Source: Candidatus Cloacimonadota bacterium (GTDB taxonomy: Bacteria; Cloacimonadota; Cloacimonadia; Cloacimonadales; Cloacimonadaceae). From it: 36,020 nt of DNA. The notes below the pieces were generated by a model that searched no databases, had not been told where the DNA came from, and worked only from the letters and a program-made list of their open reading frames with translations. How positions within the stretch are numbered: position 1 is the stretch's first letter; each line of letters begins with the position of its first letter. A program made the position numbers and the translations under genes. The stretch covers positions 1-36,020 of the forward strand of contig JAAYWB010000018.1 in the NCBI GenBank assembly GCA_012516855.1, in the 5' to 3' direction. Shown in pieces: positions 5,212-14,871 of the stretch.

Positions 5212-7326
5212 ATGAACTCAAAGTTCCTATTACTGGTCATCATCGTCACACTCTGCGTCTTGGGGCTTTATCAGCTTACCAAGGCGGGCAGGCACACCTA
5301 CCCGGAATTTCAGTTTACTGAAGGGCAGATTGCGGAATACGATATCTTGGCACCCTTCGACTTTCCGGTTTACAAGACCGAGGAACAGGTGCAGGAAGAG
5401 TATGCCGCCAAACTGGCCCAGGAGGGAAAGTCATACTGGATGAGTCCGGACGTCGAGTTTGAGGCCTACAGCAGCCTGGATCGGCTGTTCGCGCTCATAT
5501 ATGAAGCGGCCGACAGTTCCGACCCCGGAGCAGTGGCCCTCAGCGCCAGACAACAGGGTTTCCTATTGGACAATCCGGTCCTGATGTTCACCGGAGACAA
5601 GCAGCGCATCTCTTCTTCCCACGCCAGGATTAAAGCCGCGCTCGAGGATTTATACAAGGCGGGCATTTACTCAGGCATCAGCGGAGACAGCATCCGTGTG
5701 GAAACAGAGAACGGCACGCAGCAGCGCAGCCTGGCGCGCTATTTTGAACTGGCCGAGGCCAAACGCCTCATCCTGCAAAAGCTGGAGCCTTCCCTGGCAC
5801 TGCTGGTGGACAAAAACGCCAGCAAGCTCATCCAAGCCAATCTGGTGCTGGACACAGAAAGCTACGAGGAACAGAAAAAACAGATATTTGATTCCATCGA
5901 CAGGGTGAGTGGCATGGTAAAGCAAAACGAGGTGATAATCCGCCTCAATCAAAGGCTGAAGCAGGAAGACATCAACAAGGTGAACTCCCTTTCCCTGGAG
6001 TACCAGGCCCGGGGAGAGCGCAAATCCACCCTGATGCAGTGGCTGGGTTTCATGGGGCTGCTGCTCTTCATCTTGGTTGTCGTTTACGCCTTCAATACGC
6101 ATTACTGGCTTTCAACCGCGCGGGAAGAACACGGCTTCGCCGGGGCGGCTGTCCTCAATGCCGGTTTTGTGGTGATAATTCTGGCTGCCCTGCTCACGAA
6201 CGATGTTCTGGGCCTGCCGGTGAGCCTGATTCCCCTAGCCTTGGCGATAATCCCGGCAGCCGTACTGCTGGGGTACTCTGTGGGATATTTCTATACCGTG
6301 GGGGCTGTTCTTTTGCTGGGGCCCTTTATAAACTGGGATGCTTCCGGCATGACTTTGCTGCTGTTATCAACCCTGATAACCCTGGTTTTGATAAACAGAT
6401 TCCAGGCACGACACAATTTCATCAAAATCTGGCTATTCCTTTTCCTTTCCGTGAACCTCATCAATGGTGCCCTTACCATGATTTCCTATACCGGGGGTGA
6501 CTTTTTGGAAAAACTGAAAGGCCTTTTCCGGAATACCGGATACTCGCTGGTTTCCACAACCATCTCGGTGATAGGCAGCCTGGCCTTGGTCACCTATTTT
6601 GAGCGCAAATGGAACCGGGCGACCAAACAGGTGCTGATGGAACTGCAGGAATTCAACCATCCCCTGCTTAAAAGGTTGGCCACCGACGCCGTGGGAACAT
6701 ATCACCACAGCCTGATGGTGGGAAACCTGGCCGAGCGGGCCGCTGCAGCCATTGGCGCCAACGCCTCACTGGCCAGGGTGGGGAGTTACTTTCACGACAT
6801 AGGCAAATCCGTGAATCCGGAGATTTTCACGGAGAACAATGAAGATTCGGCAGAATTCTACACCAAGTTCACTCCGGAAGAGAGCGCCGAAATCATTCGC
6901 GACCACGTGAAGGAAGGGGCCGTATTGGCGGAAAAGCACCGCATACCCAAAGAGGTGGTAGATATCATCTGGCAGCATCACGGCACCAGCTACATCCGTT
7001 ATTTCCTGGACGCCGCCCAGCGCCAGGGGAAGGTCGAGGACCTTGACGCTTTCCGCTATCCGGGCCCCCTGCCCCAGAGCAAGGAAGCCGCTTTGGTGAT
7101 GTTGGCGGACGTGGTGGAATCAACCAGCAAATCCAAAAGCGCCGCCACCGACGCTGAAATCGCCAAACTGATAGACGACACCATCCAGCGCCTTATCAGG
7201 GACGGCCAGTTCGACGAAGCGCCTATCACGATAAAGGACCTTGCCATCGCCAAGGAAGTGATGTGCCCGGTGCTGGAAAGCGTTTTCCGCAAACGCCTGG
7301 AATATCCCGAAGAAAAACAACCTTGA
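5212..7326 (+). CDS. 7TM-HD phosphohydrolase, PgpH type
   Basis: The 704-residue membrane protein has an N-terminal TM anchor (about 4-20), a long extracytoplasmic 7TMR-HDED-like region (about 25-275), a bundle of seven TM helices (about 275-465) and a cytosolic HD domain with YHHSLMVG (about 495-503) and HDIGK (H528, D529). Proteins of this architecture (PgpH in Listeria) hydrolyse cyclic di-AMP, so this is probably a c-di-AMP phosphodiesterase; no di-adenylate cyclase lies in the window to confirm it. It opens the long operon and overlaps ybeY by 4 bp, an order common in many bacteria. Confidence 0.9.
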   Translation: MNSKFLLLVIIVTLCVLGLYQLTKAGRHTYPEFQFTEGQIAEYDILAPFDFPVYKTEEQVQEEYAAKLAQEGKSYWMSPDVEFEAYSSLDRLFALIYEAADSSDPGAVALSARQQGFLLDNPVLMFTGDKQRISSSHARIKAALEDLYKAGIYSGISGDSIRVETENGTQQRSLARYFELAEAKRLILQKLEPSLALLVDKNASKLIQANLVLDTESYEEQKKQIFDSIDRVSGMVKQNEVIIRLNQRLKQEDINKVNSLSLEYQARGERKSTLMQWLGFMGLLLFILVVVYAFNTHYWLSTAREEHGFAGAAVLNAGFVVIILAALLTNDVLGLPVSLIPLALAIIPAAVLLGYSVGYFYTVGAVLLLGPFINWDASGMTLLLLSTLITLVLINRFQARHNFIKIWLFLFLSVNLINGALTMISYTGGDFLEKLKGLFRNTGYSLVSTTISVIGSLALVTYFERKWNRATKQVLMELQEFNHPLLKRLATDAVGTYHHSLMVGNLAERAAAAIGANASLARVGSYFHDIGKSVNPEIFTENNEDSAEFYTKFTPEESAEIIRDHVKEGAVLAEKHRIPKEVVDIIWQHHGTSYIRYFLDAAQRQGKVEDLDAFRYPGPLPQSKEAALVMLADVVESTSKSKSAATDAEIAKLIDDTIQRLIRDGQFDEAPITIKDLAIAKEVMCPVLESVFRKRLEYPEEKQP

Positions 7327-7784
7327 GCCTCCTGACCTTCACTTTCGAAAACGAGACCGATATAAATGTGGACCCCCAACCACTGCGGGCGGTGGCAGAA
7401 ATCATCTGCTCTGAGGAATCGCCCCAGGGTGAATGTGAAGTCGGGCTGATAATCTGCACTGATGAACAAATCCGCAAATACAACCAGCTTTACCGAGGGG
7501 ACGATTCCGTGACAGACGTGCTTTGCTTCAACGGCACGGAAGGCCTTCCCGGTGGGATAACACGAGGACCCGACACGGTTATCTGCGATATTCTGATTGA
7601 CATAAATCAACTCCAGCGGCAAAAGGGTTCCAAAAGCATAAACAAGGAACTGATGGAGATTTTTATCCATGGCCTGCTGCACGGGTTTGGCTATGACCAC
7701 ATCCGCGCGGGAGACTCTAAGCAGATGAAAGCAAAAGAAGAATACTACATTAAGAAAATGGAAGGTACACAGCAACGTGGATGA
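7323..7784 (+). CDS. ybeY: Endoribonuclease YbeY
   Basis: A TTG start at 7323, overlapping the pgpH stop by 4 bp, gives 153 residues, the usual family length. The signature HGLLHGFGYDH (about 116-126) supplies the three zinc-binding histidines of this metal-dependent RNase, which acts in 16S rRNA 3' maturation and ribosome quality control. An upstream in-frame ATG at 7263 would add 20 residues inside pgpH and is not favoured. The LYRGDDSVTDVLCF segment is the conserved N-D-S/T-D-V-L-S-F region in variant form. Confidence 0.92.
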   Translation: MSLLTFTFENETDINVDPQPLRAVAEIICSEESPQGECEVGLIICTDEQIRKYNQLYRGDDSVTDVLCFNGTEGLPGGITRGPDTVICDILIDINQLQRQKGSKSINKELMEIFIHGLLHGFGYDHIRAGDSKQMKAKEEYYIKKMEGTQQRG

Positions 7785-9054
7785 TGGTAGTATATTACCT
7801 TTGATTCCGGTCATATTTATTCTTTTGCTGCTCTCAGCCTTTTTCTCAGGATCCGAGATCGCCTATTTTTCCCTTTCCCGCATTTACCTGAAGAAGCTGG
7901 AAAACAGCAAACAGGCAAGCGCGAAAAGAATCCTGAGATTGTTGAGGCAGCCCCGGCGGCTTCTGATCACGGTTCTTTTGGGCAATACATTCGTGAACAT
8001 GGGCTTTTCGTCTCTGACCGCCCTCATCGCCCTGAAGATTGCCAAAGAATATGGATTCAATACTTCCCTGACAGTCACGATACAGGTGATAGCATCCACC
8101 CTGATCATCATCACCTTCGGCGAAATCATCCCCAAGCTGATGGGTTTGGCTACAGCGAATGATTTTGCCCGAATCGTAAGCTTACCCCTCCAACTCATTA
8201 GTTACATCCTTTATCTGCCTGTATGGCTGATAGATAAATTCAGCCTTCTGCTCTCCAGCAAGCAGGGTTCTGACAGGCACATCATGTCCAGGCTGACCAC
8301 GGAGGAGTTTCACAACCTGATCCAGTCCGAGCATTCCAAGCACAGCCTCGATGAAAACGAGAAGCAGATGCTGGTGGGCCTCTTCCGCTTCCGGGAAGCC
8401 AAGCTCACCGAAATCTATGTGCCGCGGGTCAAGGTCAAGGCGATCGAGGTAAAACAATCCCTGGACCAACTGCGTGACCTCATCGTCACCAGCGGCCATT
8501 CCCGCATCCCAGTTTACCGCGAAACGATAGACGACATCGTGGGGATGATCTACGTCAAAGACCTGCTGCTCTTTCCCGAGAAAAAAAGCATCAGCGAACT
8601 GATGCGTCCCGCCTGGTTCGTTACCGAGAACATGAAAGTGCAGGCACTACTCAACCAGTTCAAAATCAAGAAGATGCAGATGGCCATTGTCGTGGATGAA
8701 TACGGAGGGACCTCAGGCATCATTTCCCTTGAGGATATCCTGGAGGAAATCGTGGGAGAAATCCACGATGAATACGACCACGACGAATCGCCCGAACTGA
8801 TGCAAATCGATGCGAAAACCTGGCGAGCGCGGGGAGTCTTCAACATCCGCCAGTTCAACCAGGAATTCAACACCTCCATCGACACCGACGAGTATGACAA
8901 CGTGGCGGAGTATCTGCTTTCCCAGTTCAACCACGTTCCCGCGGCGGGGGAAACCCATCTACTTGAAGATACCCTGATGTTCAAAATCCTGGAGAGTGAC
9001 GGCAAAAGCATCAAACAGGTGGAAATCACGCTGCTGGACGAAGAAAACGAGTGA
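7777..9054 (+). CDS. CNNM/CorC-type (hemolysin C family) transporter
   Basis: The 425-residue protein starts at GTG 7777, with GGAAGG 10 nt upstream, and overlaps ybeY by 8 bp. Order of domains: a DUF21/CNNM transmembrane domain with about four TM helices (1-185, including SAFFSGSEIAYFSL), two CBS domains (about 205-330, including the VVDEYGGTSGIISLEDILEE hallmark) and a C-terminal CorC_HlyC transporter-associated domain (about 345-425). Family members export Mg2+ or Co2+, or are gliding/haemolysin homologues (GldE). Substrate is not determinable. YbeY followed by a CorC-like protein is a common gene order. Confidence 0.92.
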   Translation: MDDGSILPLIPVIFILLLLSAFFSGSEIAYFSLSRIYLKKLENSKQASAKRILRLLRQPRRLLITVLLGNTFVNMGFSSLTALIALKIAKEYGFNTSLTVTIQVIASTLIIITFGEIIPKLMGLATANDFARIVSLPLQLISYILYLPVWLIDKFSLLLSSKQGSDRHIMSRLTTEEFHNLIQSEHSKHSLDENEKQMLVGLFRFREAKLTEIYVPRVKVKAIEVKQSLDQLRDLIVTSGHSRIPVYRETIDDIVGMIYVKDLLLFPEKKSISELMRPAWFVTENMKVQALLNQFKIKKMQMAIVVDEYGGTSGIISLEDILEEIVGEIHDEYDHDESPELMQIDAKTWRARGVFNIRQFNQEFNTSIDTDEYDNVAEYLLSQFNHVPAAGETHLLEDTLMFKILESDGKSIKQVEITLLDEENE

Positions 9055-9057
9055 CGA

Positions 9058-9462
9058 ATGCCTGAACGAGAAGCCGGCAGTGGCCCGAACTCCCAGCGGA
9101 AACGCAAACTATCCCCAAGCGTAATCTGGCCGCCGCTGCTTTGGATGGCGCTCATCTGGCTGCTTTCGTCGCTGCCCGGGAGGCATCTGCCCACTCCAAA
9201 AATAATCAGTCTGGATAAATTTGCCCATATCGGCATATATCTCATCCTGGGTTTGCTCACCAACCGCTCCATACAAAGGCTGGGAGTGGAACCCAGGCAC
9301 GTTTGGCTTATCTATATCGCCCTGCTGATATCCGCCGGACTGGACGAATGGCACCAATGCCTCATCCCAAAAAGGTCAGTCTCGGTCTGGGATTTCGCGG
9401 CCAACGCTACTGGACTTGTCCTGGCTTTCGTGGCTTTCAGGATATCGCGTGATAGAAGTTGA
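9058..9462 (+). CDS. VanZ-like membrane protein
   Basis: The 134-residue protein has about four TM helices and the VanZ family pattern: LDKFAHIGIYLILG (about 51-64), a D-E-W-H-Q motif (about 101-105), and a C-terminal W-D-F-A-A-N-A-x-G. Family function is uncertain beyond the teicoplanin-resistance namesake; most members are housekeeping envelope proteins and do not indicate resistance. The first 20 residues are basic and polar. It is 3 bp after the CNNM gene and overlaps the ABC ATPase gene by 14 bp. Confidence 0.85.
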   Translation: MPEREAGSGPNSQRKRKLSPSVIWPPLLWMALIWLLSSLPGRHLPTPKIISLDKFAHIGIYLILGLLTNRSIQRLGVEPRHVWLIYIALLISAGLDEWHQCLIPKRSVSVWDFAANATGLVLAFVAFRISRDRS

Positions 9463-10174
9463 ACACCTCACTCTAAGCCTCTCAGGGCAGGAAGTGCTGA
9501 AAGATGTAAGCTTCAGGCTGGAAGACGGCCAAAACCTTGTCATCGTGGGACGTAGCGGCTCGGGGAAAACCGTGCTGATCAAGACCCTGATGGGACTCTA
9601 TCATCCGGTTGGGGGCACCGTGAAGGTTGACGGCAAAGATGTTTTTGGGGATTCCGGAAACTGGGGTTCCTCGGTTAGGCAGGATTTCGCCATGGTCTTC
9701 CAAAGTTCTGCCCTGCTTGATTCTTACACGGTTTTTCAGAACGTGGCCCTGCCTCTGTATGAGAGGGAGGAATTGGATTACGAAGCCATCAAGGAGAAAG
9801 TGGGGCGAAGCCTGGATGTGGTTGGCCTGAAAAACATCATGGACAAATATCCCGCCGAACTCAGCGGTGGAATGCGCAAGCGGGTGGGAATCGCCCGCGC
9901 CCTCGTTTACGACCCCCGATACATCATTTTTGACGAACCCGTTTCCGGCTTGGACCCCATCACGGCTGGCGAAATCATCTATTATATCACTCAAATCATA
10001 GCCTCGGAGAGGGCCACCACCATAACCATAACCCACGACACTCGTGACTTGGAGGCCATCGGGGACCAGGTTCTCTTTCTGGATGAGGGCAGGGTGCTTT
10101 ATTACGGGCCGCTGGCAGTACTGAGGCAAGCCGAAGAACCCCTGATAAGGCGTTATTTGCGGATCGGGGAGTGA
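9449..10174 (+). CDS. MlaF-like ABC transporter ATP-binding protein
   Basis: A GTG start at 9449, with AGGA 6 nt upstream, gives a 241-residue ATPase beginning MIEVEHLTL. The longer frame from 9416 adds residues encoded inside vanZ. Walker A is GRSGSGKT (34-41), the signature is ELSGGMRKRVGIARAL, and Walker B is YIIFDEPVSGLDP. The G-M-R/K-K-R-V variant of the signature and the D-P-I-T spacing are typical of MlaF/Ttg2A, the ATPase of MCE-type lipid transporters between the membranes. No MlaE permease or MCE protein is next to it, so partners must be encoded elsewhere. Confidence 0.85.
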   Translation: MIEVEHLTLSLSGQEVLKDVSFRLEDGQNLVIVGRSGSGKTVLIKTLMGLYHPVGGTVKVDGKDVFGDSGNWGSSVRQDFAMVFQSSALLDSYTVFQNVALPLYEREELDYEAIKEKVGRSLDVVGLKNIMDKYPAELSGGMRKRVGIARALVYDPRYIIFDEPVSGLDPITAGEIIYYITQIIASERATTITITHDTRDLEAIGDQVLFLDEGRVLYYGPLAVLRQAEEPLIRRYLRIGE

Positions 10175-10180
10175 GACGTT

Positions 10181-10732
10181 GTGAATTCGACCAGTCCGAG
10201 CCCATTGACAAGACCCAAGCTCAATCCCTTGCTGATGTTAGCTTTTCTCACCGCGACCGCCTGCAGCATCCATGTTTTTGAAAACCTGATAATGCGCCTG
10301 TTGCCGCTGCCCTTTCTCCGGCTGGGCCTTTCCAATATCGTGGTGATGTATCTGCTGTTTGAAAAAAAAACGCTGCAAGCGTCTGTGGTGGCCGTCACCA
10401 AGTCCCTAGTCGCCGGAGCCGTGACCTTCACCCTTTTGTCTCCAGCCACCTTGCTGTCACTTTGCGGAGGCCTTGCCGCCACTTTCGTCATGTGGGCAGC
10501 CCTTGCCGCGAACCTGGGTTTCACGGAATACGGGGTGAGCGTTTGCGGGGCTGTGGCGCACAACGTTGTGCAGCTCGTGTTGGTTCAAACGGTGGTTTTG
10601 CCGGGCACGCAAGTTTTTGTGTTGACACCATTGCTGTTGTTTTTAGGTTTGCTCAGCGGAATCCTCACAGCTTGGATACTGCTGCGAATTAAAGATAGGT
10701 TTTTAAAACATAAGAATGGTAAGCATGACTAA
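10181..10732 (+). CDS. HepS-I/Gx-type membrane protein
   Basis: The 183-residue polytopic protein starts at GTG 10181 with GGGGAG about 9 nt upstream. It has five to six TM helices, an N-terminal region with P-F-L-R-L-G-L-S-N (about 45-53) and C-terminal LSGILTAW, as in the Gx transporter/heptaprenyl diphosphate synthase component I family (Hpre_diP_synt_I). Members resemble ECF S-components; the prenyl-synthase name is historical and the substrate is unknown. It sits between MlaF and PBP1A, which fits an envelope context. It overlaps the PBP gene by 17 bp. Confidence 0.8.
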   Translation: MNSTSPSPLTRPKLNPLLMLAFLTATACSIHVFENLIMRLLPLPFLRLGLSNIVVMYLLFEKKTLQASVVAVTKSLVAGAVTFTLLSPATLLSLCGGLAATFVMWAALAANLGFTEYGVSVCGAVAHNVVQLVLVQTVVLPGTQVFVLTPLLLFLGLLSGILTAWILLRIKDRFLKHKNGKHD

Positions 10733-12782
10733 AAACAATAAAGAGAAATGGCGGAAAATCCTGCGGATCGTAGGAATCGCCGCTTGCGTTTTGCTGGGAG
10801 TGTTCATCGGCGCGCTTTGGTATTACCAGGACGATCTACCGCCCACGGCCGAGCTGAAGAATTACACTCTGAACACCGGCAGCGAGGTATATGACCGCAG
10901 CGGACGGATGATCTACCTCTTCGCCTTCGAGAAGCGGAAACTGGTTTCCCTCAAGGAACTTCCTCCGCATTTGATCGACGCGCTCATCGCCACGGAAGAC
11001 AAACGCTTCTACTTTCATCCAGGGGTTGACCCCATCCGCATTGTGGGGGCCCTGGTGACGGATATCAGGACGGGCGATTTCTCCGAAGGCGCCAGCACCA
11101 TCACCCAGCAGATGGCCCGCAACATGTTTCTTACTCTTGATAAAACCATTGCCCGCAAGATGCGCGAGATAGTGCTGGCCCTGAAGATCGAGGCCACTTT
11201 CTCCAAGAACGAAATCCTGGAGATATACCTGAACAAGATTTTCTGGGGCTCGCAGAATCACGGCGTGGAGACGGCTTCGCTGTATTATTTCAACAAACAC
11301 GCCAGAGACCTGAATCTGCCTGAATCGGCACTCATCATCGGCATGATCCAGCGGCCCAACTATTACGACCCCTTCAAGCATCCCGAACGGGCGAAAAACA
11401 GGCGTGACCTCGTTTTAGGGCGCATGCTCAAAACTCGCAAGATAACGAGGGAACAGTATAGGGAAGCCCTGTCCACGCCTGTCAATTCCCAGCGGGGAGG
11501 CAGCTACGCGCGCTTCGCTTCGGATTACTTCATCGAGCATGTGCGCTCCTATCTGGAAAACAAATACGGCACCGAGCGCCTCTTTGAGGGCGGGCTGAAG
11601 ATTTACACCACCCTGGATTCCGAGATGTCATCGGCCGCGGATTCCCTTTTCAACGCCTACCTCGTCCGGGTGGAAAACAGCGGGCGCTTTCCCAACCGCT
11701 ATTCCTCGGTTCCCAAAGACGCCCAGGATATCGACACCAAATACATTCAGGGGGGATTGGCCCTGATCGAGAACAAAACTGGTTATGTGAGGGTGCTCAT
11801 AGGCGGACGCAGTTTCGAGCACAGCAAATTCAACCGCATGACCCAAGCCAGGAGGCAGCCGGGCTCTTCCATCAAACCGATTTATTACACCATCGCGGTG
11901 GAAAAGGGCTACCATCCGGCCAAGATTCTGCCGGACGCCCCCATCATCATCGGCAACTGGTCACCCAAGAATTCCGGCGGCACCTATCACGGCAATACCC
12001 GCATGCGCGTAGCCCTGCAGTGGTCATATAACACCTGGGCGGTCCGCTGCGCCAACGATATCGGCCTTCCAGCCGTGCGTGACGCTTTCCGCCGCTTTGG
12101 TCTGAAATCCGATCCTAAAGATCTCACCGCTGCCCTTGGCGCCTATGAGGTGACCCCGCTTGACCTGATCGCTGCCTACACCACATTTCCAAACGACGGC
12201 AAAAGGGCAGCGCCTGTCTTCGTCACCAAGGTGGAGGATTCGAACGGCAAGCTCATCGAACGGATCAAACCCCAAAAATACAATGTTTGCTCGCCCCAGG
12301 TGGCATATCTGATGACCAGTATGATGCAAACGGTGGCCCAATCGGGCACAGGTGGTTCTTCGCGGAACGGCTATTATTGGGACAGCGCCGGCAAGACCGG
12401 CACCAGCAACCATAACAACGATTCCTGGTTCATCGGCTTCAACAAAGCCTATACCCTGGGAATCTGGACCGGTTTCGACAACCGCAACCTTAAAACGGGA
12501 ACTGCCCTCGCGGCCAGCATTTGGGGGCCGATCATGACCAAAGCCATTAAGATCGACAATAACGGCCGCACGCCCAGCGCAAACGATTCCCGCTACACCT
12601 TTGTGGAGCCGCCCCGGATCGTGCATCTGAATGTCAATCCCTACACCGGTTTTGTGGTGAGGGGCGGCGGAATCCCGGAAATATTCATCGAGGGCTTCGA
12701 ACCGGTTGTCTCGCGCGATTCCCTTTCTTACAATTTCGCCCCCAGTTACAATTTCCAGGATCAGTTCGAGCAGGAACTCTAA
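10716..12782 (+). CDS. Penicillin-binding protein 1A
   Basis: The 688-residue class A PBP has a cytoplasmic tail, one TM helix (about 17-37), a GT51 glycosyltransferase domain (ATEDKRFYFHPGVD with the catalytic Glu near 90; GASTITQQMARNM) and a transpeptidase domain with S384-S-I-K387, S437-Y-N439 and K560-T-G562. It polymerises and cross-links peptidoglycan on the periplasmic side. All catalytic motifs are present. Another ATG at 10725 gives a start three residues later; neither has a strong ribosome-binding site. It is coupled to the upstream gene by overlap. Confidence 0.94.
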   Translation: MVSMTKNNKEKWRKILRIVGIAACVLLGVFIGALWYYQDDLPPTAELKNYTLNTGSEVYDRSGRMIYLFAFEKRKLVSLKELPPHLIDALIATEDKRFYFHPGVDPIRIVGALVTDIRTGDFSEGASTITQQMARNMFLTLDKTIARKMREIVLALKIEATFSKNEILEIYLNKIFWGSQNHGVETASLYYFNKHARDLNLPESALIIGMIQRPNYYDPFKHPERAKNRRDLVLGRMLKTRKITREQYREALSTPVNSQRGGSYARFASDYFIEHVRSYLENKYGTERLFEGGLKIYTTLDSEMSSAADSLFNAYLVRVENSGRFPNRYSSVPKDAQDIDTKYIQGGLALIENKTGYVRVLIGGRSFEHSKFNRMTQARRQPGSSIKPIYYTIAVEKGYHPAKILPDAPIIIGNWSPKNSGGTYHGNTRMRVALQWSYNTWAVRCANDIGLPAVRDAFRRFGLKSDPKDLTAALGAYEVTPLDLIAAYTTFPNDGKRAAPVFVTKVEDSNGKLIERIKPQKYNVCSPQVAYLMTSMMQTVAQSGTGGSSRNGYYWDSAGKTGTSNHNNDSWFIGFNKAYTLGIWTGFDNRNLKTGTALAASIWGPIMTKAIKIDNNGRTPSANDSRYTFVEPPRIVHLNVNPYTGFVVRGGGIPEIFIEGFEPVVSRDSLSYNFAPSYNFQDQFEQEL

Positions 12783-12800
12783 TCCTGAGGAGTATGGAAC

Positions 12801-14009
12801 ATGATTGTTTTTGACGACCAATACAGGGCGGCTTTCTTCCCCCTAGCCCAAAACCGGAGCGTTGGCGACCTGCGCTGCGGCATCCTCAAGCTGCGCCAAA
12901 GGTTGCAGCAGTTTTTGGATGACAGCGATGAAACCGCCGTCTGGACAGACCCCCTGCTCACCGGGCTTTACCGGGAGCGCAAACCCGAGTGGCTGGTGAA
13001 CCAACCCGCCCTAGCCAACACCCTGCTGGTGAACTCCCGCCTCAAGGTGACCCAGGCTTCCATTGAAACCCTGAAAAGCCTGCCCCGGGGAAGCTGCCTC
13101 CACCAGGGAGACGTTATCCTTGCTCTGCGCACGCTGGAGGAGATGCCGGCTCTGCCTGCTCTGGATGAGCTTTCCGGCCAAGGTTACAAGTTGCTGCCCT
13201 CCGAATTGGAACTTTACTGCAACCTCTGTGACATCATCCACGACAACGACCGCCTGCTGCGCTTCGATTTCGAGCAGCTTTTCTACGACAATGACAACTA
13301 TTTTGAAACCGAGCCAGGCGTCACCGCACTCAATCCCTACGGCATCTGGATAGGCGAAAAGGTTGAACTGAAGCCGGGTGTGGTGCTGGACGCCTCCGAC
13401 GGCCCCATAGTGCTCGACCAAGGCGCTCGGGTGCTAGCCAACGCTGTTATCACTGGCCCGGCCTACATCGGCAAAAAGTCCCTGGTTCGCGTCGGCGCCA
13501 AAATCTATGGTGGCACGTCCATCGGCCCGGTCTGCAAGATTGGCGGAGAAGTGGAAGGCAGCATCTTTCAGGCCTATTCAAACAAACAGCACGACGGTTT
13601 TCTGGGGCATAGCTTCATCGGCGAATGGGTCAATCTCGGCGCGGACACGAATAACAGCGACCTTAAGAACAATTACGGAAACGTGAGCTTCCATTCCTAC
13701 CTCAGCGATTCCAAAGTCGATTCCGGCACCATGTTCCTGGGCACCATGATCGGAGATCACGCCAAACTGGGCATTAACACCAGCATCAACACGGGCTGCG
13801 TTATCGGCATCGGCTCAAACCTCTACGGCCCGAATCTGATTTCGGGTTTCATCCCGGATTTTTCCTGGGGACAGGCTTCCCAACTGGTTCGCTACCGCTT
13901 CGACCGTTTCTGTGCCACTGCTGCCTCGGTCAAAGCCCGCCGCGGACTGGAATTCAGCCCCGCGGAGACAGAGCTGTTCCGCGTTCTGCACGGGAGGTTC
14001 GGTGGCTGA
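12801..14009 (+). CDS. GlmU-like sugar nucleotidyltransferase, alternative type
   Basis: The 402-residue protein begins MIVFDDQYR and contains SVGDLRCGILKLRQR near the N-terminus, the pattern of the alternative GlmU family found in Bacteroidota and relatives (annotated UDP-GlcNAc diphosphorylase/glucosamine-1-P acetyltransferase, TIGR03991 type). The C-terminal half (about 165-370) is a left-handed beta helix with hexapeptide-like repeats (VVLDAS, GPIVLD, ARVLANAVITG, AYIGKKSLV). It probably makes UDP-GlcNAc or a related nucleotide sugar for peptidoglycan or LPS, consistent with PBP1A just upstream. GAGGAG precedes the ATG. Confidence 0.82.
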   Translation: MIVFDDQYRAAFFPLAQNRSVGDLRCGILKLRQRLQQFLDDSDETAVWTDPLLTGLYRERKPEWLVNQPALANTLLVNSRLKVTQASIETLKSLPRGSCLHQGDVILALRTLEEMPALPALDELSGQGYKLLPSELELYCNLCDIIHDNDRLLRFDFEQLFYDNDNYFETEPGVTALNPYGIWIGEKVELKPGVVLDASDGPIVLDQGARVLANAVITGPAYIGKKSLVRVGAKIYGGTSIGPVCKIGGEVEGSIFQAYSNKQHDGFLGHSFIGEWVNLGADTNNSDLKNNYGNVSFHSYLSDSKVDSGTMFLGTMIGDHAKLGINTSINTGCVIGIGSNLYGPNLISGFIPDFSWGQASQLVRYRFDRFCATAASVKARRGLEFSPAETELFRVLHGRFGG

Positions 14010-14871
14010 ACAAAAAACTGTGGCGCCCGTGCGGGAATACATGGAGGTGGAATTCCGGACCGGCCGTCTTGGTTATTATCAGAACGTCCAAAAACTGCCC
14101 ATAGACCCGGAAGACCTCATTATCGTGGAAGTGGAGCGCGGCGAGGACATCGCCCAGGTCACCCACCTCAGCGTTTCCGGAGAGGAGATCAGCGCCCAGA
14201 TTCCCCAAACGGGCCGGGTTTACAGGATAAAACGCCTCGCCAGCGACATCGACATTGAGAAACTCCGCAATCTACCCCTGGAAGAAGAAAAAGCCGCCCA
14301 AACTTTCGCAGACATCCTCTTGCGCTATCCCTTTGAAATGAAGCTCATTGAGACTGTTTACCAGTTCGACGGGAACAAGCTGACCTTTTTCTTCACCGCT
14401 GATGGCAGAATTGATTTCCGCGTCTTTGTGCGCGAGCTTGCCAACGTTTTCCGCACCCGCATTGAACTTCACCAAACCACCGGGCGCGACGAGGCTAAGC
14501 GTCTGGGCGGTTACGGCATGTGCGGCCTTCAGTATTGCTGCGGCAATTTCCTCAAGCGCTTCAACCAGGTTACAATAAAGATGGCCAAGGACCAAAACCA
14601 GGCCGGCAACCTGGCCAAAATCTCGGGTCCCTGCGGGCGTCTGCTCTGCTGCCTCAATTTCGAGGAGGACTTCTATCTGGAGGAATCCAAGGATTATCCC
14701 ATCCCCGGAACCTGCGTGGAGCTGAAGGGCAAGCGGTTGTATGTGTTCAAAACCGACGTCCTGAACAAGCGCATCCATCTTTCAGACGAGGATCAGAGTC
14801 TCACGGAGGTCGATCTGGAGAGCTTCAATAAACTCAAGGTTATCTCCGTTCCGGATATCGAGCCATGCTGA
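14002..14871 (+). CDS. ricT: PSP1-domain protein RicT
   Basis: A GTG at 14002, preceded by GGGAGG, starts a 289-residue protein that overlaps the GlmU-like gene by 8 bp; translation from 13912 would run through that gene and is rejected. The PSP1 domain shows the RicT cysteine set: GMC174-GLQYC179-C180 and GPC211-GRLLC216-C217. In Bacillus, RicT (YaaT) joins RicA and RicF in an Fe-S complex needed for RNase Y-dependent mRNA maturation. No RicA or RicF homologue is present in this window. ATG 14041 is an alternative start. Confidence 0.85.
   Translation: MAEQKTVAPVREYMEVEFRTGRLGYYQNVQKLPIDPEDLIIVEVERGEDIAQVTHLSVSGEEISAQIPQTGRVYRIKRLASDIDIEKLRNLPLEEEKAAQTFADILLRYPFEMKLIETVYQFDGNKLTFFFTADGRIDFRVFVRELANVFRTRIELHQTTGRDEAKRLGGYGMCGLQYCCGNFLKRFNQVTIKMAKDQNQAGNLAKISGPCGRLLCCLNFEEDFYLEESKDYPIPGTCVELKGKRLYVFKTDVLNKRIHLSDEDQSLTEVDLESFNKLKVISVPDIEPC

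Noticed and set aside
9058-9462. Glycopeptide-resistance gene (VanZ)
   Set aside because: Only the membrane-family signature is present in a housekeeping operon, with no vanHAX-type genes nearby.
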